Assembly: GCA_944353735.1 (NCBI GenBank)
Contig: CALVPU010000151.1
Coordinates: 1 to 16,055, forward strand
Length of the DNA stretch: 16,055 nt
Origin: an uncultured Eubacteriales bacterium
GTDB lineage: Bacteria; Bacillota; Clostridia; Christensenellales; Aristaeellaceae
Direction of reading: 5' to 3'
The translations under genes were made by a program, and so were the position numbers. Below are positions 7,142-14,817 of the stretch, one piece after another. Below the pieces are notes generated by a model. It was not told the origin of the DNA and made no database searches. It saw only the letters and a list, made by a program, of their open reading frames with translations. Numbering within the stretch: the first letter of the stretch is position 1; every line of letters starts with the position of its first letter.

Positions 7142-7372
7142 TTCCTTGCGCCGCACACCCCGCCGCCGTGGCATCCACATTCCCTTCACCCCTCTTGCGC
7201 CGCGCACCTCGCCGCGCTGCGCGCATCCGCTTCACCCTTCTTGCGCTGCACACCCCGCCGCTTCAGCGCGCATTCCCTTCACCCGCCTTGCGCTGCACGC
7301 ATCTTGCCGCTACGCCGCGCTCATTTCCTTCCATTCACCATCCTTACGCCGCACACCCCGCCGCGGCATCCG
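7142..7372. repeat. Degenerate ~47-bp intergenic repeat array
   Basis: About 4.5 diverged units begin near 7142, 7191, 7238, 7284 and 7340 (spacing 46-56). Each opens with a form of CTTGCGCCGCACACCCCGCC and ends with a form of CATTCCCTTCACC. It fills most of the 429-base gap between two genes that converge here. Open frames across it have no family likeness, no SD and read only the repeat. I treat it as non-coding. Confidence 0.7.
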
Positions 7373-7383
7373 CCCGGGCGCGC

Positions 7384-7419
7384 AAAATTCCCCGCGCGGC
7401 ATGCGCCGCACGGGGAATT
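7384..7419 (-). terminator. Intrinsic terminator of the psuK-psuG operon
   Basis: Stem AATTCCCCG/CGGGGAATT (7386-7394 with 7411-7419) with an inner GCGGC/GCCGC stem. On the minus strand the stem runs into AATTTTG. It lies about 90 bases past the psuG stop. Confidence 0.65.
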
Positions 7420-7506
7420 GAGGTTCCCGCTCCCACGCGCATCGGCGCGAAGGACGGGGCATCGCGCGCTTGGATTTGAACGCATTCAGCATCCGCGCGC
7501 AGCTCA

Positions 7507-8430
<924 letters not shown>

Positions 8431-8480
8431 GGGAATCTACCTCCTCGATGGTCTGAAAAGGATTACAGGGAAAGCGCCGC

Positions 8481-9401
8481 TCAGCCGCGCAGCTCCGCCA
8501 TGCGCTGAACGAGGCGCTCGGGCGACATTTCGGGATTGACCGTCTCCATCGACTCCATGGCAATGGTCGCCGCCGCCATGCCGGCGAGCGCCGATTCGCT
8601 CAGCGGCAGATTGCGCAGCCGCGCCCACGCCAGCGCCGCCGTGAAGGCGTCGCCCGCGCCGGTGGCGTTCACCACCTGCGGATGACCGCCGGACAGGAAG
8701 CGCGTCTCGCGCGCGTCGGCGCAGCAGACGCCCTGCGCGCCCAGCGTCAAAAACACCCGCTTCGCGCCGCGCTCCACCAGCGCCCGCGCCGCCCGCGACG
8801 CGCCGCCCGCGGTCTCGACGGAAATGCCGGTGAGCAGCTGCGCCTCGATGCGGTTGGGCTTCAGGGCGTCCAGATAGGGGAGCGCCGCGCTGAGCTTGTC
8901 CGCCTTCGCCGCCGAGACCGCGTCGGCGATCACCGGCGCTTCCAGCGTCTGCGCCAGCCAGGCGATCGTTCGCGCCGGCACGTTGGCGTCCAGCACCACC
9001 AGCGACGCGCCGCGCAGCGCGTCCAGCGCCGGCGCCAGCGCCTCGACGGTCAGCCGGTCGTGTATGCCCATGTCGTTGACGGCGAGCGCCATGTCGCCGT
9101 GCTCGTCGGCGATGAACAGGTAGCTCGACGTCGCCGCATCGGGAAAGCAGAGCGCGTGCGCGAGGCTCACGCCCGCCCGGGCGCAGTCCGCGCGGATCAG
9201 GTCGGCGTGGGCGTCGCCGCCCAGCGCCGTGATCAGTTCCACCTCCAGCCCCATGCGCGCGGCGTTGCAGGCGATGTTGCGCCCCACGCCGCCCATCGAA
9301 ACCCGCACGCGCCCGGGATTGGAATCGCCCGCCAGCGCGCGCCCTTCGGGGAAGCCGCCGATGTCCACGTTCGCGCCGCCCACGATCGCTATGTATGCCA
9401 T
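8481..9401 (-). CDS. psuK: PfkB-family sugar kinase, pseudouridine kinase
   Basis: 306 residues. It carries PfkB signature 1 (MGGVGRNIACNAARMG, about 36-51), LKPNRIEAQLLTG (about 180-192) and signature 2 NATGAGDAFTAAL with the catalytic base D251. PsuK phosphorylates pseudouridine at the 5' hydroxyl. The ribokinase family covers many substrates, but the position directly ahead of psuG makes this assignment strong. I chose the ATG at 9401, with AGAGGG about 10 bases upstream. A longer start at 9446 overlaps the promoter -10 box and would extend the protein with unrelated residues. First gene of the operon. Confidence 0.9.
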   Translation of the reverse strand: MAYIAIVGGANVDIGGFPEGRALAGDSNPGRVRVSMGGVGRNIACNAARMGLEVELITALGGDAHADLIRADCARAGVSLAHALCFPDAATSSYLFIADEHGDMALAVNDMGIHDRLTVEALAPALDALRGASLVVLDANVPARTIAWLAQTLEAPVIADAVSAAKADKLSAALPYLDALKPNRIEAQLLTGISVETAGGASRAARALVERGAKRVFLTLGAQGVCCADARETRFLSGGHPQVVNATGAGDAFTAALAWARLRNLPLSESALAGMAAATIAMESMETVNPEMSPERLVQRMAELRG

Positions 9402-9444
9402 GCTCTCAACGCCCTCTTGTTCAGGTTGGAAAAGGTCCGCCTTC

Positions 9445-9474
9445 ATTATAGCATATCTCCCCGCCCGCGCGCAA
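9445..9474 (-). promoter_or_regulatory. Extended -10 promoter of psuK-psuG
   Basis: TATAAT (+ strand 9445-9450) is preceded on the minus strand by TGC, giving the extended -10 form TGnTATAAT. A poor -35 TTGCGC (9469-9474) sits 18 bases upstream. The leader to the ATG at 9401 is about 35-40 bases. Confidence 0.65.
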
Positions 9475-9532
9475 GCCGGGCAGGGGCAGGTGCGAGAATT
9501 ACAAAACTATGAAATTTTTTGAATCTTTGATA

Positions 9533-9561
9533 TTGAAATGTGCGCCACTATGTGGTAGAAT
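9533..9561 (+). promoter_or_regulatory. Sigma-A promoter of the double-SH3 protein
   Basis: TTGAAA (9533-9538), a 17-base spacer and TAGAAT (9556-9561), with the ATG at 9590 after GGAGG. Confidence 0.8.
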
Positions 9562-9589
9562 AGAAACAAATGAAGCGGAGGTGAGCGGG

Positions 9590-10081
9590 ATGAAGCGAAA
9601 GTTTCCTTGCATGATGCTCTGCGCGCTGCTCGTCGCGGCGCTGCTCGCCAGTTCTCTGGGCGCGAGTGCCGCCAGCGGGATCATCACGATGTACAAGACG
9701 ACGGTCGCCGACGGTCGCCTGCGCGAGGGGCCGTCCTCGCAGTACAACGTCATCCGCACGCTGCGCAAGGGCGAAAAGGTGTTCTATTCCGGCACGATGT
9801 CGGCGGCGTTCGCGCTGGTGCGCACCACGGACGGCGACGTCGGCTACATCTACAACGGCTTTCTGACGCCTTACGGCAACGTCCGCACGGACCAGCTGTA
9901 CTACGCCAGCGGCTCGGTCAACGTCTACCGCAGCGCCAGCACCGGCGCGTCGCGCACGGGCTCGATCTCCAACGGCGAGAGCGTGCTGGTGTTCCAGACC
10001 GCCAACGGCTGGGGCTTCGTCAAGACGTTCGACGGCACGACCGGATTCGCGCCGCTGAACAACCTCTACCGCGTCTTCTGA
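9590..10081 (+). CDS. Small secreted protein with two SH3 domains
   Basis: 163 residues. A signal peptide (about 1-28, MKRKFPCMMLCALLVAALLASS) is followed by two bacterial SH3 domains. The first is at about 36-96 (GRLREGPSSQYNVIRTLRKG, then GYIYNGFL) and the second at about 104-163 (VNVYRSAS, ISNGESVLVF, GWGFVKTFDGTTGFAPLNNL). No catalytic domain is attached. Such stand-alone SH3 proteins are thought to bind peptidoglycan; the role here is inferred. The ATG at 9590 follows GGAGG; an in-frame ATG at 9509 precedes the promoter and is rejected. It is a single-gene unit with its own promoter and a strong terminator. Confidence 0.88.
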   Translation: MKRKFPCMMLCALLVAALLASSLGASAASGIITMYKTTVADGRLREGPSSQYNVIRTLRKGEKVFYSGTMSAAFALVRTTDGDVGYIYNGFLTPYGNVRTDQLYYASGSVNVYRSASTGASRTGSISNGESVLVFQTANGWGFVKTFDGTTGFAPLNNLYRVF

Positions 10082-10111
10082 GCGCGCCGCAGGTGCGGCA
10101 AAACCACAGAC

Positions 10112-10145
10112 AAAACTGCTCCGGCGAAAGGACCGGAGCAGTTTT
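10112..10145 (+). terminator. Intrinsic terminator after the double-SH3 gene
   Basis: A perfect 13-bp stem AAAACTGCTCCGG/CCGGAGCAGTTTT (10112-10124 with 10133-10145) with an 8-base loop. The T run at its 3' end and the A run at its 5' end make it suited to act in both directions. Confidence 0.9.
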
Positions 10146-10279
10146 CCGTGTGCCGCCGCATCACCCTGACAATTCCGCGTTCGCAGCGGCGGTTGGTCCT
10201 TCCTTTGCCGGCGGCGCTTGCCGCTCTGGCGCGCGGACCTGTCCGGCTCAATGGCGGTCCGCCTGGCGGCGCCAACGAG

Positions 10280-10307
10280 CGCTTCGGCGAAGGCCGGGGC
10301 GTTTTTT
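10280..10307 (+). terminator. Second rightward terminator-like hairpin
   Basis: Stem CGCTTCGGC/GCCGGGGCG (nine pairs, two of them G-U) with loop GAAG, followed directly by six T at 10302-10307. It comes 135 bases after the first terminator with no gene between them, so it is either a backup terminator or the end of an unrecognised small transcript. Confidence 0.45.
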
Positions 10308-10354
10308 GTCGGTTGCGGACGGACGGGCGCCCTGAGCGCTGGCGCCCACCGCCG

Positions 10355-11002
10355 TCACAGCAGCGCCATGCACAGGATCGCCGTGACCACCACGAACGCC
10401 GACGCCAGCGTGGCGGCGAGGTTGAAGCGGCGCACGGGGCGCTCCCCGCCCGCGGAGTCGAGCTTCGGCAGCAGGTGCGCGCGACCGAGCGCCTGCGAGA
10501 CCGGCTTGTAGACCAGCATCGTGATGCCGGCGTTGAGCGCGCCCTTGAGCAGGTTAAACGGCAGGAACGCGGGGATCAGCAGCTCGGCGACCGCCTCGCG
10601 CGTCACGCCCATGTACAGCGGCGTGACGATGTAGTTCCACGCCACCATCACCGCCGCCATGCACGCCACGCCCAGCGCCAGCCCGATCGCCGCGCCGCGG
10701 ATGGAGTGGCGGCGGCGGTAGAAGAAGGCGGCGGGCAGCATGAACGCGCACGTGGACAGCACGTTCATGAAAAAGCCGATGAATCCGGTGTCGCTGACGG
10801 TGACCATCTCCACCAGCGAGACCAGCAGCGAGATCGTCGCGCCGGACAGCGGTCCCAGCAGGAAGCCGCCGATGGCGATGACCACGTCCTTCGGGTCGTA
10901 GCTGAGGAACAGCACCACCGGAATGCGCCCGATCAGCATGATCAGGTACGCCAGCGCGGCGAGCATTGCCATCAGCGTGAGTTTGCGCGTCTTTTCGTTC
11001 AT
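10355..11002 (-). CDS. ribU: Riboflavin ECF transporter S-component
   Basis: 215 residues with about six membrane helices. The N-terminal part LFLSYDPKDVVIAIGGFLLGP, then SLVEMVTVSDTG and GFFMNVLSTCAF, is the RibU pattern. RibU binds riboflavin outside the membrane and works with the shared EcfA/EcfA'/EcfT energising module, which is not encoded here. The start ATG at 11002 has GGAGGTG 8 bases upstream. The FMN riboswitch ahead of it independently supports the assignment. A further hydrophobic segment at about 195-213 after a basic hydrophilic stretch is somewhat more than the usual six-helix core. Single-gene transcript. Confidence 0.93.
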   Translation of the reverse strand: MNEKTRKLTLMAMLAALAYLIMLIGRIPVVLFLSYDPKDVVIAIGGFLLGPLSGATISLLVSLVEMVTVSDTGFIGFFMNVLSTCAFMLPAAFFYRRRHSIRGAAIGLALGVACMAAVMVAWNYIVTPLYMGVTREAVAELLIPAFLPFNLLKGALNAGITMLVYKPVSQALGRAHLLPKLDSAGGERPVRRFNLAATLASAFVVVTAILCMALL

Positions 11003-11028
11003 TGGGAATGCACCTCCGTTGCATGAAT

Positions 11029-11059
11029 AAACGCCCACGGGCGCAGTCCCGGGGCGTTT
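11029..11059 (-). promoter_or_regulatory. Terminator-like hairpin in the ribU leader (expression platform candidate)
   Basis: An 8-bp stem AAACGCCC/GGGCGTTT (minus strand, 11052-11059 with 11029-11036) with a 15-base loop, followed by ATTCATG. Upstream, TTTCGGGCG/CGCCCGAAA (11077-11085 with 11088-11096) forms another hairpin right at the aptamer 3' end. Their GGGCG and CGCCC segments could swap partners. The T tract is weak, so termination is plausible, not certain. Confidence 0.5.
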
Positions 11060-11097
11060 GGACATGACGGAATATCTTTCGGGCGCACGCCCGAAAT

Positions 11098-11250
11098 CGC
11101 CTTCTACCATCCAGACTGCGAAGGCGCCGCTCACGCGCCCTCTGACACTGTCGGTATCGGAATTGCACCGATTCGTGCTCGGACGGCTCGCGCCGTCCTC
11201 GCTCGCGGACTGTACCGCCGGTCGGGAATCTCACCCTGCCCCGAAGACAA
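11098..11250 (-). ncRNA. FMN riboswitch (RFN element) controlling ribU
   Basis: Read on the minus strand it has the conserved RFN blocks in order: CTTCGGGGCAGGGTGAGATT with CCCGACCGGCGGT, AGTCCGCGAGC, a variable GGACGGC/GCCGTCC arm, ATTCGGTGCAATTCCGAT with ACCGACAGT, and AGTCTGGATGGTAGAAG. The 5' CTTC and 3' GAAG close P1. FMN binding normally lowers expression of the downstream riboflavin transport or synthesis gene. The promoter is just upstream at 11271-11299. Confidence 0.97.
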
Positions 11251-11270
11251 CGATCTTTCGATCTGGATTT

Positions 11271-11299
11271 GTTATACGCCTCCCGCCGCCAAATGTCAA
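11271..11299 (-). promoter_or_regulatory. Sigma-A promoter of the FMN riboswitch-ribU transcript
   Basis: TTGACA (+ strand 11294-11299), a 17-base spacer and TATAAC (11271-11276). Transcription would start just before the aptamer. Confidence 0.85.
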
Positions 11300-11747
11300 G
11301 TTGAATTCCCGTTAAGTCCGGCGAATCCGCCGCCGCGCCGCAGGCCGCGAACGCACTCGTCCCGCGGCAGAAGCGCTCGCTTCCGCATGCGCTTCGGAAA
11401 CGCGCGGAGATCGCGCCCATCCTATGGCGCGGGCGCTCCAGATGTTGACAAAATCAGCAGGCTGTCCGAGCGCTGAGAACGCCTGCAAGCCAAGGATGCA
11501 CGCGCAGCTGGCGCGGGAAGCAAAAATTGCCTCCAACTTCTTTCCTGTTGGGGCAATTCTTGCGATTATAGGCCCTGTCAGCGCTTCGGCCTCCGCTGTC
11601 CCGCAGCCTTGCGCCGTGGGACAGCGCTCGTCTTGCGCCCGGTCGCGCTTGCCGGCGCGGTTTCTCCCGCCTGCCGCCTGCGCTCACTGCGCCCGGAGCG
11701 CGAAGCCCCGAAGCCTTAACGCCGAGTTTCTCCTGCCCGCCGCTCAC
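11300..11747. other. Gene-free stretch with hairpins between the ribU promoter and the GDPD gene
   Basis: I see no convincing gene in these 448 bases. A 9-bp stem CGCTGTCCC/GGGACAGCG pairs 11594-11602 with 11618-11626. A second, terminator-like hairpin is listed separately. A minus strand frame from a TTG at about 11536 to 11312 would give 74 residues, behind AGGAAAG and a TATAAT, but the peptide resembles nothing I know. Confidence 0.5.
11522..11558 (-). terminator. Terminator-like hairpin downstream of the GDPD gene
   Basis: On the minus strand a 12-pair stem with one bulge (AATTGCC plus CCAAC, 11525-11537, pairing with 11547-11558) runs into ATTTTTGC. It lies 190 bases beyond the phosphodiesterase stop. 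A TATAAT (minus, 11565-11570) immediately upstream could instead mark a very short transcript. Confidence 0.5.
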
Positions 11748-12575
11748 TCACTGCGCCGGCGCTTCCTCGCGCGGCAGAAAGCCCTCGAAGATCGGCATCT
11801 CGCCGCGCAGCAGGCAGTTCTGGAAGATCTCCTCGTCGCGCACCGTCCACGCCGCCAGCGCCGTGTGGAACAGCGCGCGCTGCACGCGGGGCGCGGAGAA
11901 GCGCTCTGCGCCGACCTCGTAGGCGACGAAATCGGGCCGCGCGAGGAAGTTCAGCGCCAGCCGCGAGAGCAGAAACGCGCCCGCGCGCCCCGCGCGCACG
12001 GCGATGTACACCGGCGCCGACGCCACCAGCTGACCGCGCAGCACCTCCGGCGCGCGCCGCCGGAACCAGCGCAGCATCAGCGGATTGAACGACTCGATCA
12101 TGTACGCGCCGCGGTATTCGCGCAGCTGCGCCAGCGTCGCCGCGCACAGCGCGCGGTTGCGCCGTCCGTTCTTCAACTCCACCAGCAGCGGCACGCGACC
12201 GTCCACCTGCGCCAGCACCTCGCTCAGCAAGGGGATGCGCCCGCCCGCGCCGACCCGCAGCGCGCGCAGCTGCGCCCAGTCGAGCTGATCGACGCGCCGC
12301 GCATCGCCGGTCATGCGCCGCAGCGAATCGTCGTGAAACACCACCACCTCGCCGTCGCGCGAGAGCTGCACGTCCAGCTCGATGCCATAGCCCGCGCAGC
12401 AGGCGCGCTCGAACGCCTCGAGCGTGTTTTCCTCGGCGCCGTCGCCGTGCAGTCCGCGATGGGCGAACGCCGTTCCCCGCCATGCGTTGGCGCGGTGCGC
12501 CCGCGCCGGCGCGATCAAAAATACCGCCAGCGCCGCCAGCAGCGCGAGCGCCAACACAATGAGCCAACCCGTCAA
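11748..12575 (-). CDS. Membrane-anchored glycerophosphodiester phosphodiesterase
   Basis: 275 residues from a TTG start. GDPD enzymes hydrolyse glycerophosphodiesters to sn-glycerol 3-phosphate and an alcohol, using a metal ion. Motifs: AHRGLHGDGAEENTLEAFE (H39, R40, E49), GIELDVQLSRDG (E66, D68), VVVFHDDSL (H81), PLLVELK (E133, K135) and MIESFNP. An N-terminal hydrophobic helix (about 4-22) without a clear cleavage site suggests a membrane anchor with the active site outside. The TTG at 12575 is preferred because AGGAAG lies 7 bases upstream; a GTG at 12602 in the same frame has no SD. Promoter at 12642-12670. Likely role: phospholipid or teichoic acid-derived glycerophosphodiester use. Confidence 0.9.
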   Translation of the reverse strand: MTGWLIVLALALLAALAVFLIAPARAHRANAWRGTAFAHRGLHGDGAEENTLEAFERACCAGYGIELDVQLSRDGEVVVFHDDSLRRMTGDARRVDQLDWAQLRALRVGAGGRIPLLSEVLAQVDGRVPLLVELKNGRRNRALCAATLAQLREYRGAYMIESFNPLMLRWFRRRAPEVLRGQLVASAPVYIAVRAGRAGAFLLSRLALNFLARPDFVAYEVGAERFSAPRVQRALFHTALAAWTVRDEEIFQNCLLRGEMPIFEGFLPREEAPAQ

Positions 12576-12641
12576 AGCATCTCTTCCTTTCGCCCTCCGC
12601 ACATGCAGAAGGCCGTGAGTGAGGGATTTCCCTCCTTCGAC

Positions 12642-12670
12642 ATTATACCGCGGGCGCGCGGAAAAGTAAA
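12642..12670 (-). promoter_or_regulatory. Sigma-A promoter of the phosphodiesterase gene
   Basis: TTTACT (+ strand 12665-12670), a 17-base spacer and TATAAT (12642-12647). The leader to 12575 holds a small GAGGG/CCCTC hairpin (12619-12634 region). Confidence 0.75.
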
Positions 12671-12731
12671 ATCAAAAATGGGAAAACAATGACGTTCCCC
12701 CGCACAGCCGAAGGGAACGGGCGCATGCGCA

Positions 12732-13235
12732 GCGCAGGCGCGCTCAGTCCGCGCGGTCGCGCCGTCCAACGCATCCATCTTCGCCGCGCTGGCGCTCAGT
12801 TCGCGGGCGCGCCATCCAGCGCATCCGCCCTCGCCGCGCTGGCACCCAGTCCACGCGGTCGCGCCGTCCGGCGCATCCATCTTCGACGCGCTGGCGCTCA
12901 GTCCGCGCGGGTCGCGCCGTCCGGCGCATCCACCTTCGACGCGCTGGCGCTCAGTCCACGCGGGGCGCGCCATCCAGCGCATCCGCCCTCGACGCGCTGG
13001 CGCTCAGTCCGCGCGGGGCGCGCCGTCCGGCGCATCCGCCCTCGCCGCGCTGGCGCTCAGTCCGCGCGGGGCGCGCCGTCCAGCGCATCCGCCCTCGACG
13101 CGCTGGCGCTCAGTCCGCGGGGCACCGCCGTCCAACGCATCCGCCTTCGACGCGCGCTGGCGCTCAGTTCGCGGGTCGCCGCCGTCCAACGCATCCGCCT
13201 TCGACGCGCGCTGGCGCCCAGCTCGCGCGCCGCCG
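12732..13235. repeat. 53-bp intergenic tandem repeat array
   Basis: Nine near-contiguous units, with the block GCATCC at 12771, 12821, 12873, 12926, 12979, 13032, 13085, 13137 and 13191 (spacing 50-54, mostly 53), plus a partial unit at the left end. The consensus around it is GCGCATCCGCCCTCGACGCG, then CTGGCGCTCAGTCCGCGCGG. Many units can fold CCAGCGC/GCGCTGG. There are no spacers, so it is not CRISPR. The period is not a multiple of three and the frames through it change unit by unit, so it is not a coding repeat. A tenth copy lies at 13328-13372. The 90 bases between (13236-13327) are C-rich and featureless. Confidence 0.9.
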
Positions 13236-13327
13236 CCGCCGGCCGCCCCGCCCGTCCACCGGCCGGAGCCCCCACCCCACCGCCCACCGACCTCTACCCT
13301 CCTTCCCCGCTCGGCGCTCGGGCGACC

Positions 13328-13372
13328 TCCGTCCGGCGCATCCGCCCTCGCCGCGCTGGCGCTCAGTCCGCA
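13328..13372. repeat. Isolated copy of the 53-bp repeat overlapping the 3' end of a gene
   Basis: The sequence TCCGTCCGGCGCATCCGCCC, followed by TCGCCGCGCTGGCGCTCAGTCCGC, matches the array consensus. Its CTCAGTCCGC end contains the last two codons and the TGA stop (GCG GAC TGA on the minus strand) of the DLDGDG protein gene. Confidence 0.85.
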
Positions 13373-14238
13373 TAGGGGACGAACGCGAACAGCTCGTCCT
13401 CGGATACGCCGTTGACCAGCACGCCCCAGCCGCGCGGGTCGGGCTCGATGGGGAAGAAGCCCTCGCGCCCGTCCTCGGTGACGAAATAGACGATGGACAC
13501 CTTGTCCGAAGCGGCGACGGCAAAGCGCGTGCCCGCCTCGATCGCGCCCGCGGTCTCGGCGCCGCCATCGACAAACGTGGCGGGGATGTCCGCAATCGGG
13601 TCGAGGGCGCGGTTCTCCCAGTCGACCGCGCTGGTGTCGAAGTGCCACAGCCCGTCGTCGGCGAACTCGAACGCGCCGTCGCGCAGCGCGAACGTGCGCG
13701 TGCCGAAATAGGTGCCGAGCACGTCCTGCGAGCCGCACAGCGTCAGCTCGCCGCCGGCGGCGGAGACGATGTAGCCGTAGCCATAGTCTTCATAGCCCTC
13801 GCCGTCGCCGCCGCGGCTGGCGTCGGCAAAGCGCACCGTCTGCGGCTCGCCGCCGGCGAACTGCGTGCAGTAGGTGGCGTAGTCGGCGGACGCCCAGTCG
13901 CCGGTGATGAAGATCTCGACCACGCCATCGCCGTCGAGGTCCAGCGCGTGGGCAGTGGGGCTGAACAGCGATTGCGTGTTCCAGCCAACGGTATTGCCGG
14001 CGGCGGTGACGATTTCGATGCGGGCGAATTCGCCGAGGATCTCGTCGCCCGACTCGGCGGTAAAGGTCAGCGTCTCCATCGCGCCGTCGCCGTCGAGATC
14101 GAGCGTCACGGGCACGCCGCTGGTCAGCGCGGCGTCCGCCAGCGGATCGGGGTCCGGCGGCAGGTCTTCCGCCAGCGCCGCGCCCCACAGGGCGGCGAGC
14201 AGCGCCAGCAGCACGGAAAGGGTCCTCTTCAGTCTCAT
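13363..14238 (-). CDS. Secreted protein with two DLDGDG calcium-loop-like motifs
   Basis: 291 residues. Signal peptide about 1-23 (MRLKRTLSVLLALLAALWGA, then ALA). Two acidic loops DLDGDG at 47-52 and 100-105, each followed by a beta strand (AMETLTF, VVEIFITGD), as in FG-GAP/VCBS-like repeats. The middle part is rich in Gly, Asp and Tyr. The C-terminal ~60 residues (GTRFAVAASDKVSIVYFVTEDG, then REGFFPIEPD) could be an SH3-like fold. The ATG at 14238 has GAGGTG 6 bases upstream; an in-frame GTG at 14247 lies within that SD. I do not recognise a specific family. The stop codon lies inside a copy of the 53-bp repeat. No clear promoter is visible because the upstream region is repeat array. Confidence 0.8.
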   Translation of the reverse strand: MRLKRTLSVLLALLAALWGAALAEDLPPDPDPLADAALTSGVPVTLDLDGDGAMETLTFTAESGDEILGEFARIEIVTAAGNTVGWNTQSLFSPTAHALDLDGDGVVEIFITGDWASADYATYCTQFAGGEPQTVRFADASRGGDGEGYEDYGYGYIVSAAGGELTLCGSQDVLGTYFGTRTFALRDGAFEFADDGLWHFDTSAVDWENRALDPIADIPATFVDGGAETAGAIEAGTRFAVAASDKVSIVYFVTEDGREGFFPIEPDPRGWGVLVNGVSEDELFAFVPYAD

Positions 14239-14272
14239 CGCGATCACCTCTTACCCTTAGACGCCCGGCGCG

Positions 14273-14682
14273 GGGAAAAAGTTCCGCAGGACGGGATTTT
14301 CCGACGCTCGGGAAAAGCTCCGCAGGGTGGGATTTGCCGCGCGCGGCGGTCGTCCTGACGTCCGGCGCGGGAAAGCTTCCTTGTCCGGGAGATTGCCTTG
14401 CGATGCGCCCACCGCCGCGACGCCCAACGCGCGGAAAGTTCCACAGGGTGGGATTTGCCGGCGCACGGCGGTCGCCCTGGCGTCCGGCGCGGGAAAGCTT
14501 CCTTGTCCGGGAGATTGCCTTGCGATGCGCCCATCGCCGCGATGCCCAACGCGGGAAAAGCTCCGCAGGGCGGGATTTTCCGCGCGGGGAAAGTTCCGCA
14601 GAGAGGGGTGGGATTTGCCGACGCTCGGGAAAAGCTCCGCAGGGTGGGATTTGCCGGCGCGCGGCGGGATTTGCCGTCGCCG
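14273..14682. repeat. Complex intergenic repeat array (GGGAAAGYTCC / GGGATTTGCCG units)
   Basis: About eight related units start near 14273, 14310, 14369, 14432, 14490, 14552, 14586 and 14627. Short units carry GGGAAAAGCTCCGCAGGGTG followed by GGATTTGCCG. Longer ones carry GGGAAAGCTTCCTTGTCCGG, then GAGATTGCCTTGCGATGCGC. A long plus a short unit form a block of about 122 bases that is duplicated (14310-14431 and 14432-14551, close to 90 percent alike by eye). The array occupies most of the 579-base gap between the DUF3786 gene and the DLDGDG protein gene. Frames through it show only repetitive peptides. I treat it as non-coding. Confidence 0.85.
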
Positions 14683-14817
14683 GAACCCGCGCTTCCCGTC
14701 CTGCGCCGAAAGCGAGCGCGGCTTCCCCGCCACATCAAACCGCGCCGCGCCGGAAACTGCGCCTCCCGCGCCGCGGCGACCGGCTTCCCCGCGCTGCAGC
14801 ATGCGCCTCCCGCGGCG

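Noticed and set aside
9402..9446. Longer start for psuK at 9446
   Set aside because: That ATG overlaps the TATAAT -10 box and would lie at or before the transcription start.
11003..11134. N-terminal extension of ribU
   Set aside because: The extra codons are the FMN riboswitch aptamer and leader read as protein; the SD-supported start is at 11002.
12576..12602. GTG start for the phosphodiesterase at 12602
   Set aside because: There is no SD upstream, whereas the TTG at 12575 has AGGAAG at good spacing and begins the hydrophobic segment.
12732..13235. CRISPR array
   Set aside because: The units are contiguous and similar along their full length with no unique spacers, and no cas genes are present.
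12689..13375. Open frames across the 53-bp array, which could look like an Arg-rich repeat protein
   Set aside because: The 53-bp period shifts the frame in each unit, there is no SD, and both strands are equally open.
14244..14802. Open frames across the 14.3-14.7 kb array with peptides such as NPTLRSFSRAS
   Set aside because: These are translations of the DNA repeat in several frames; no start signals or family likeness.
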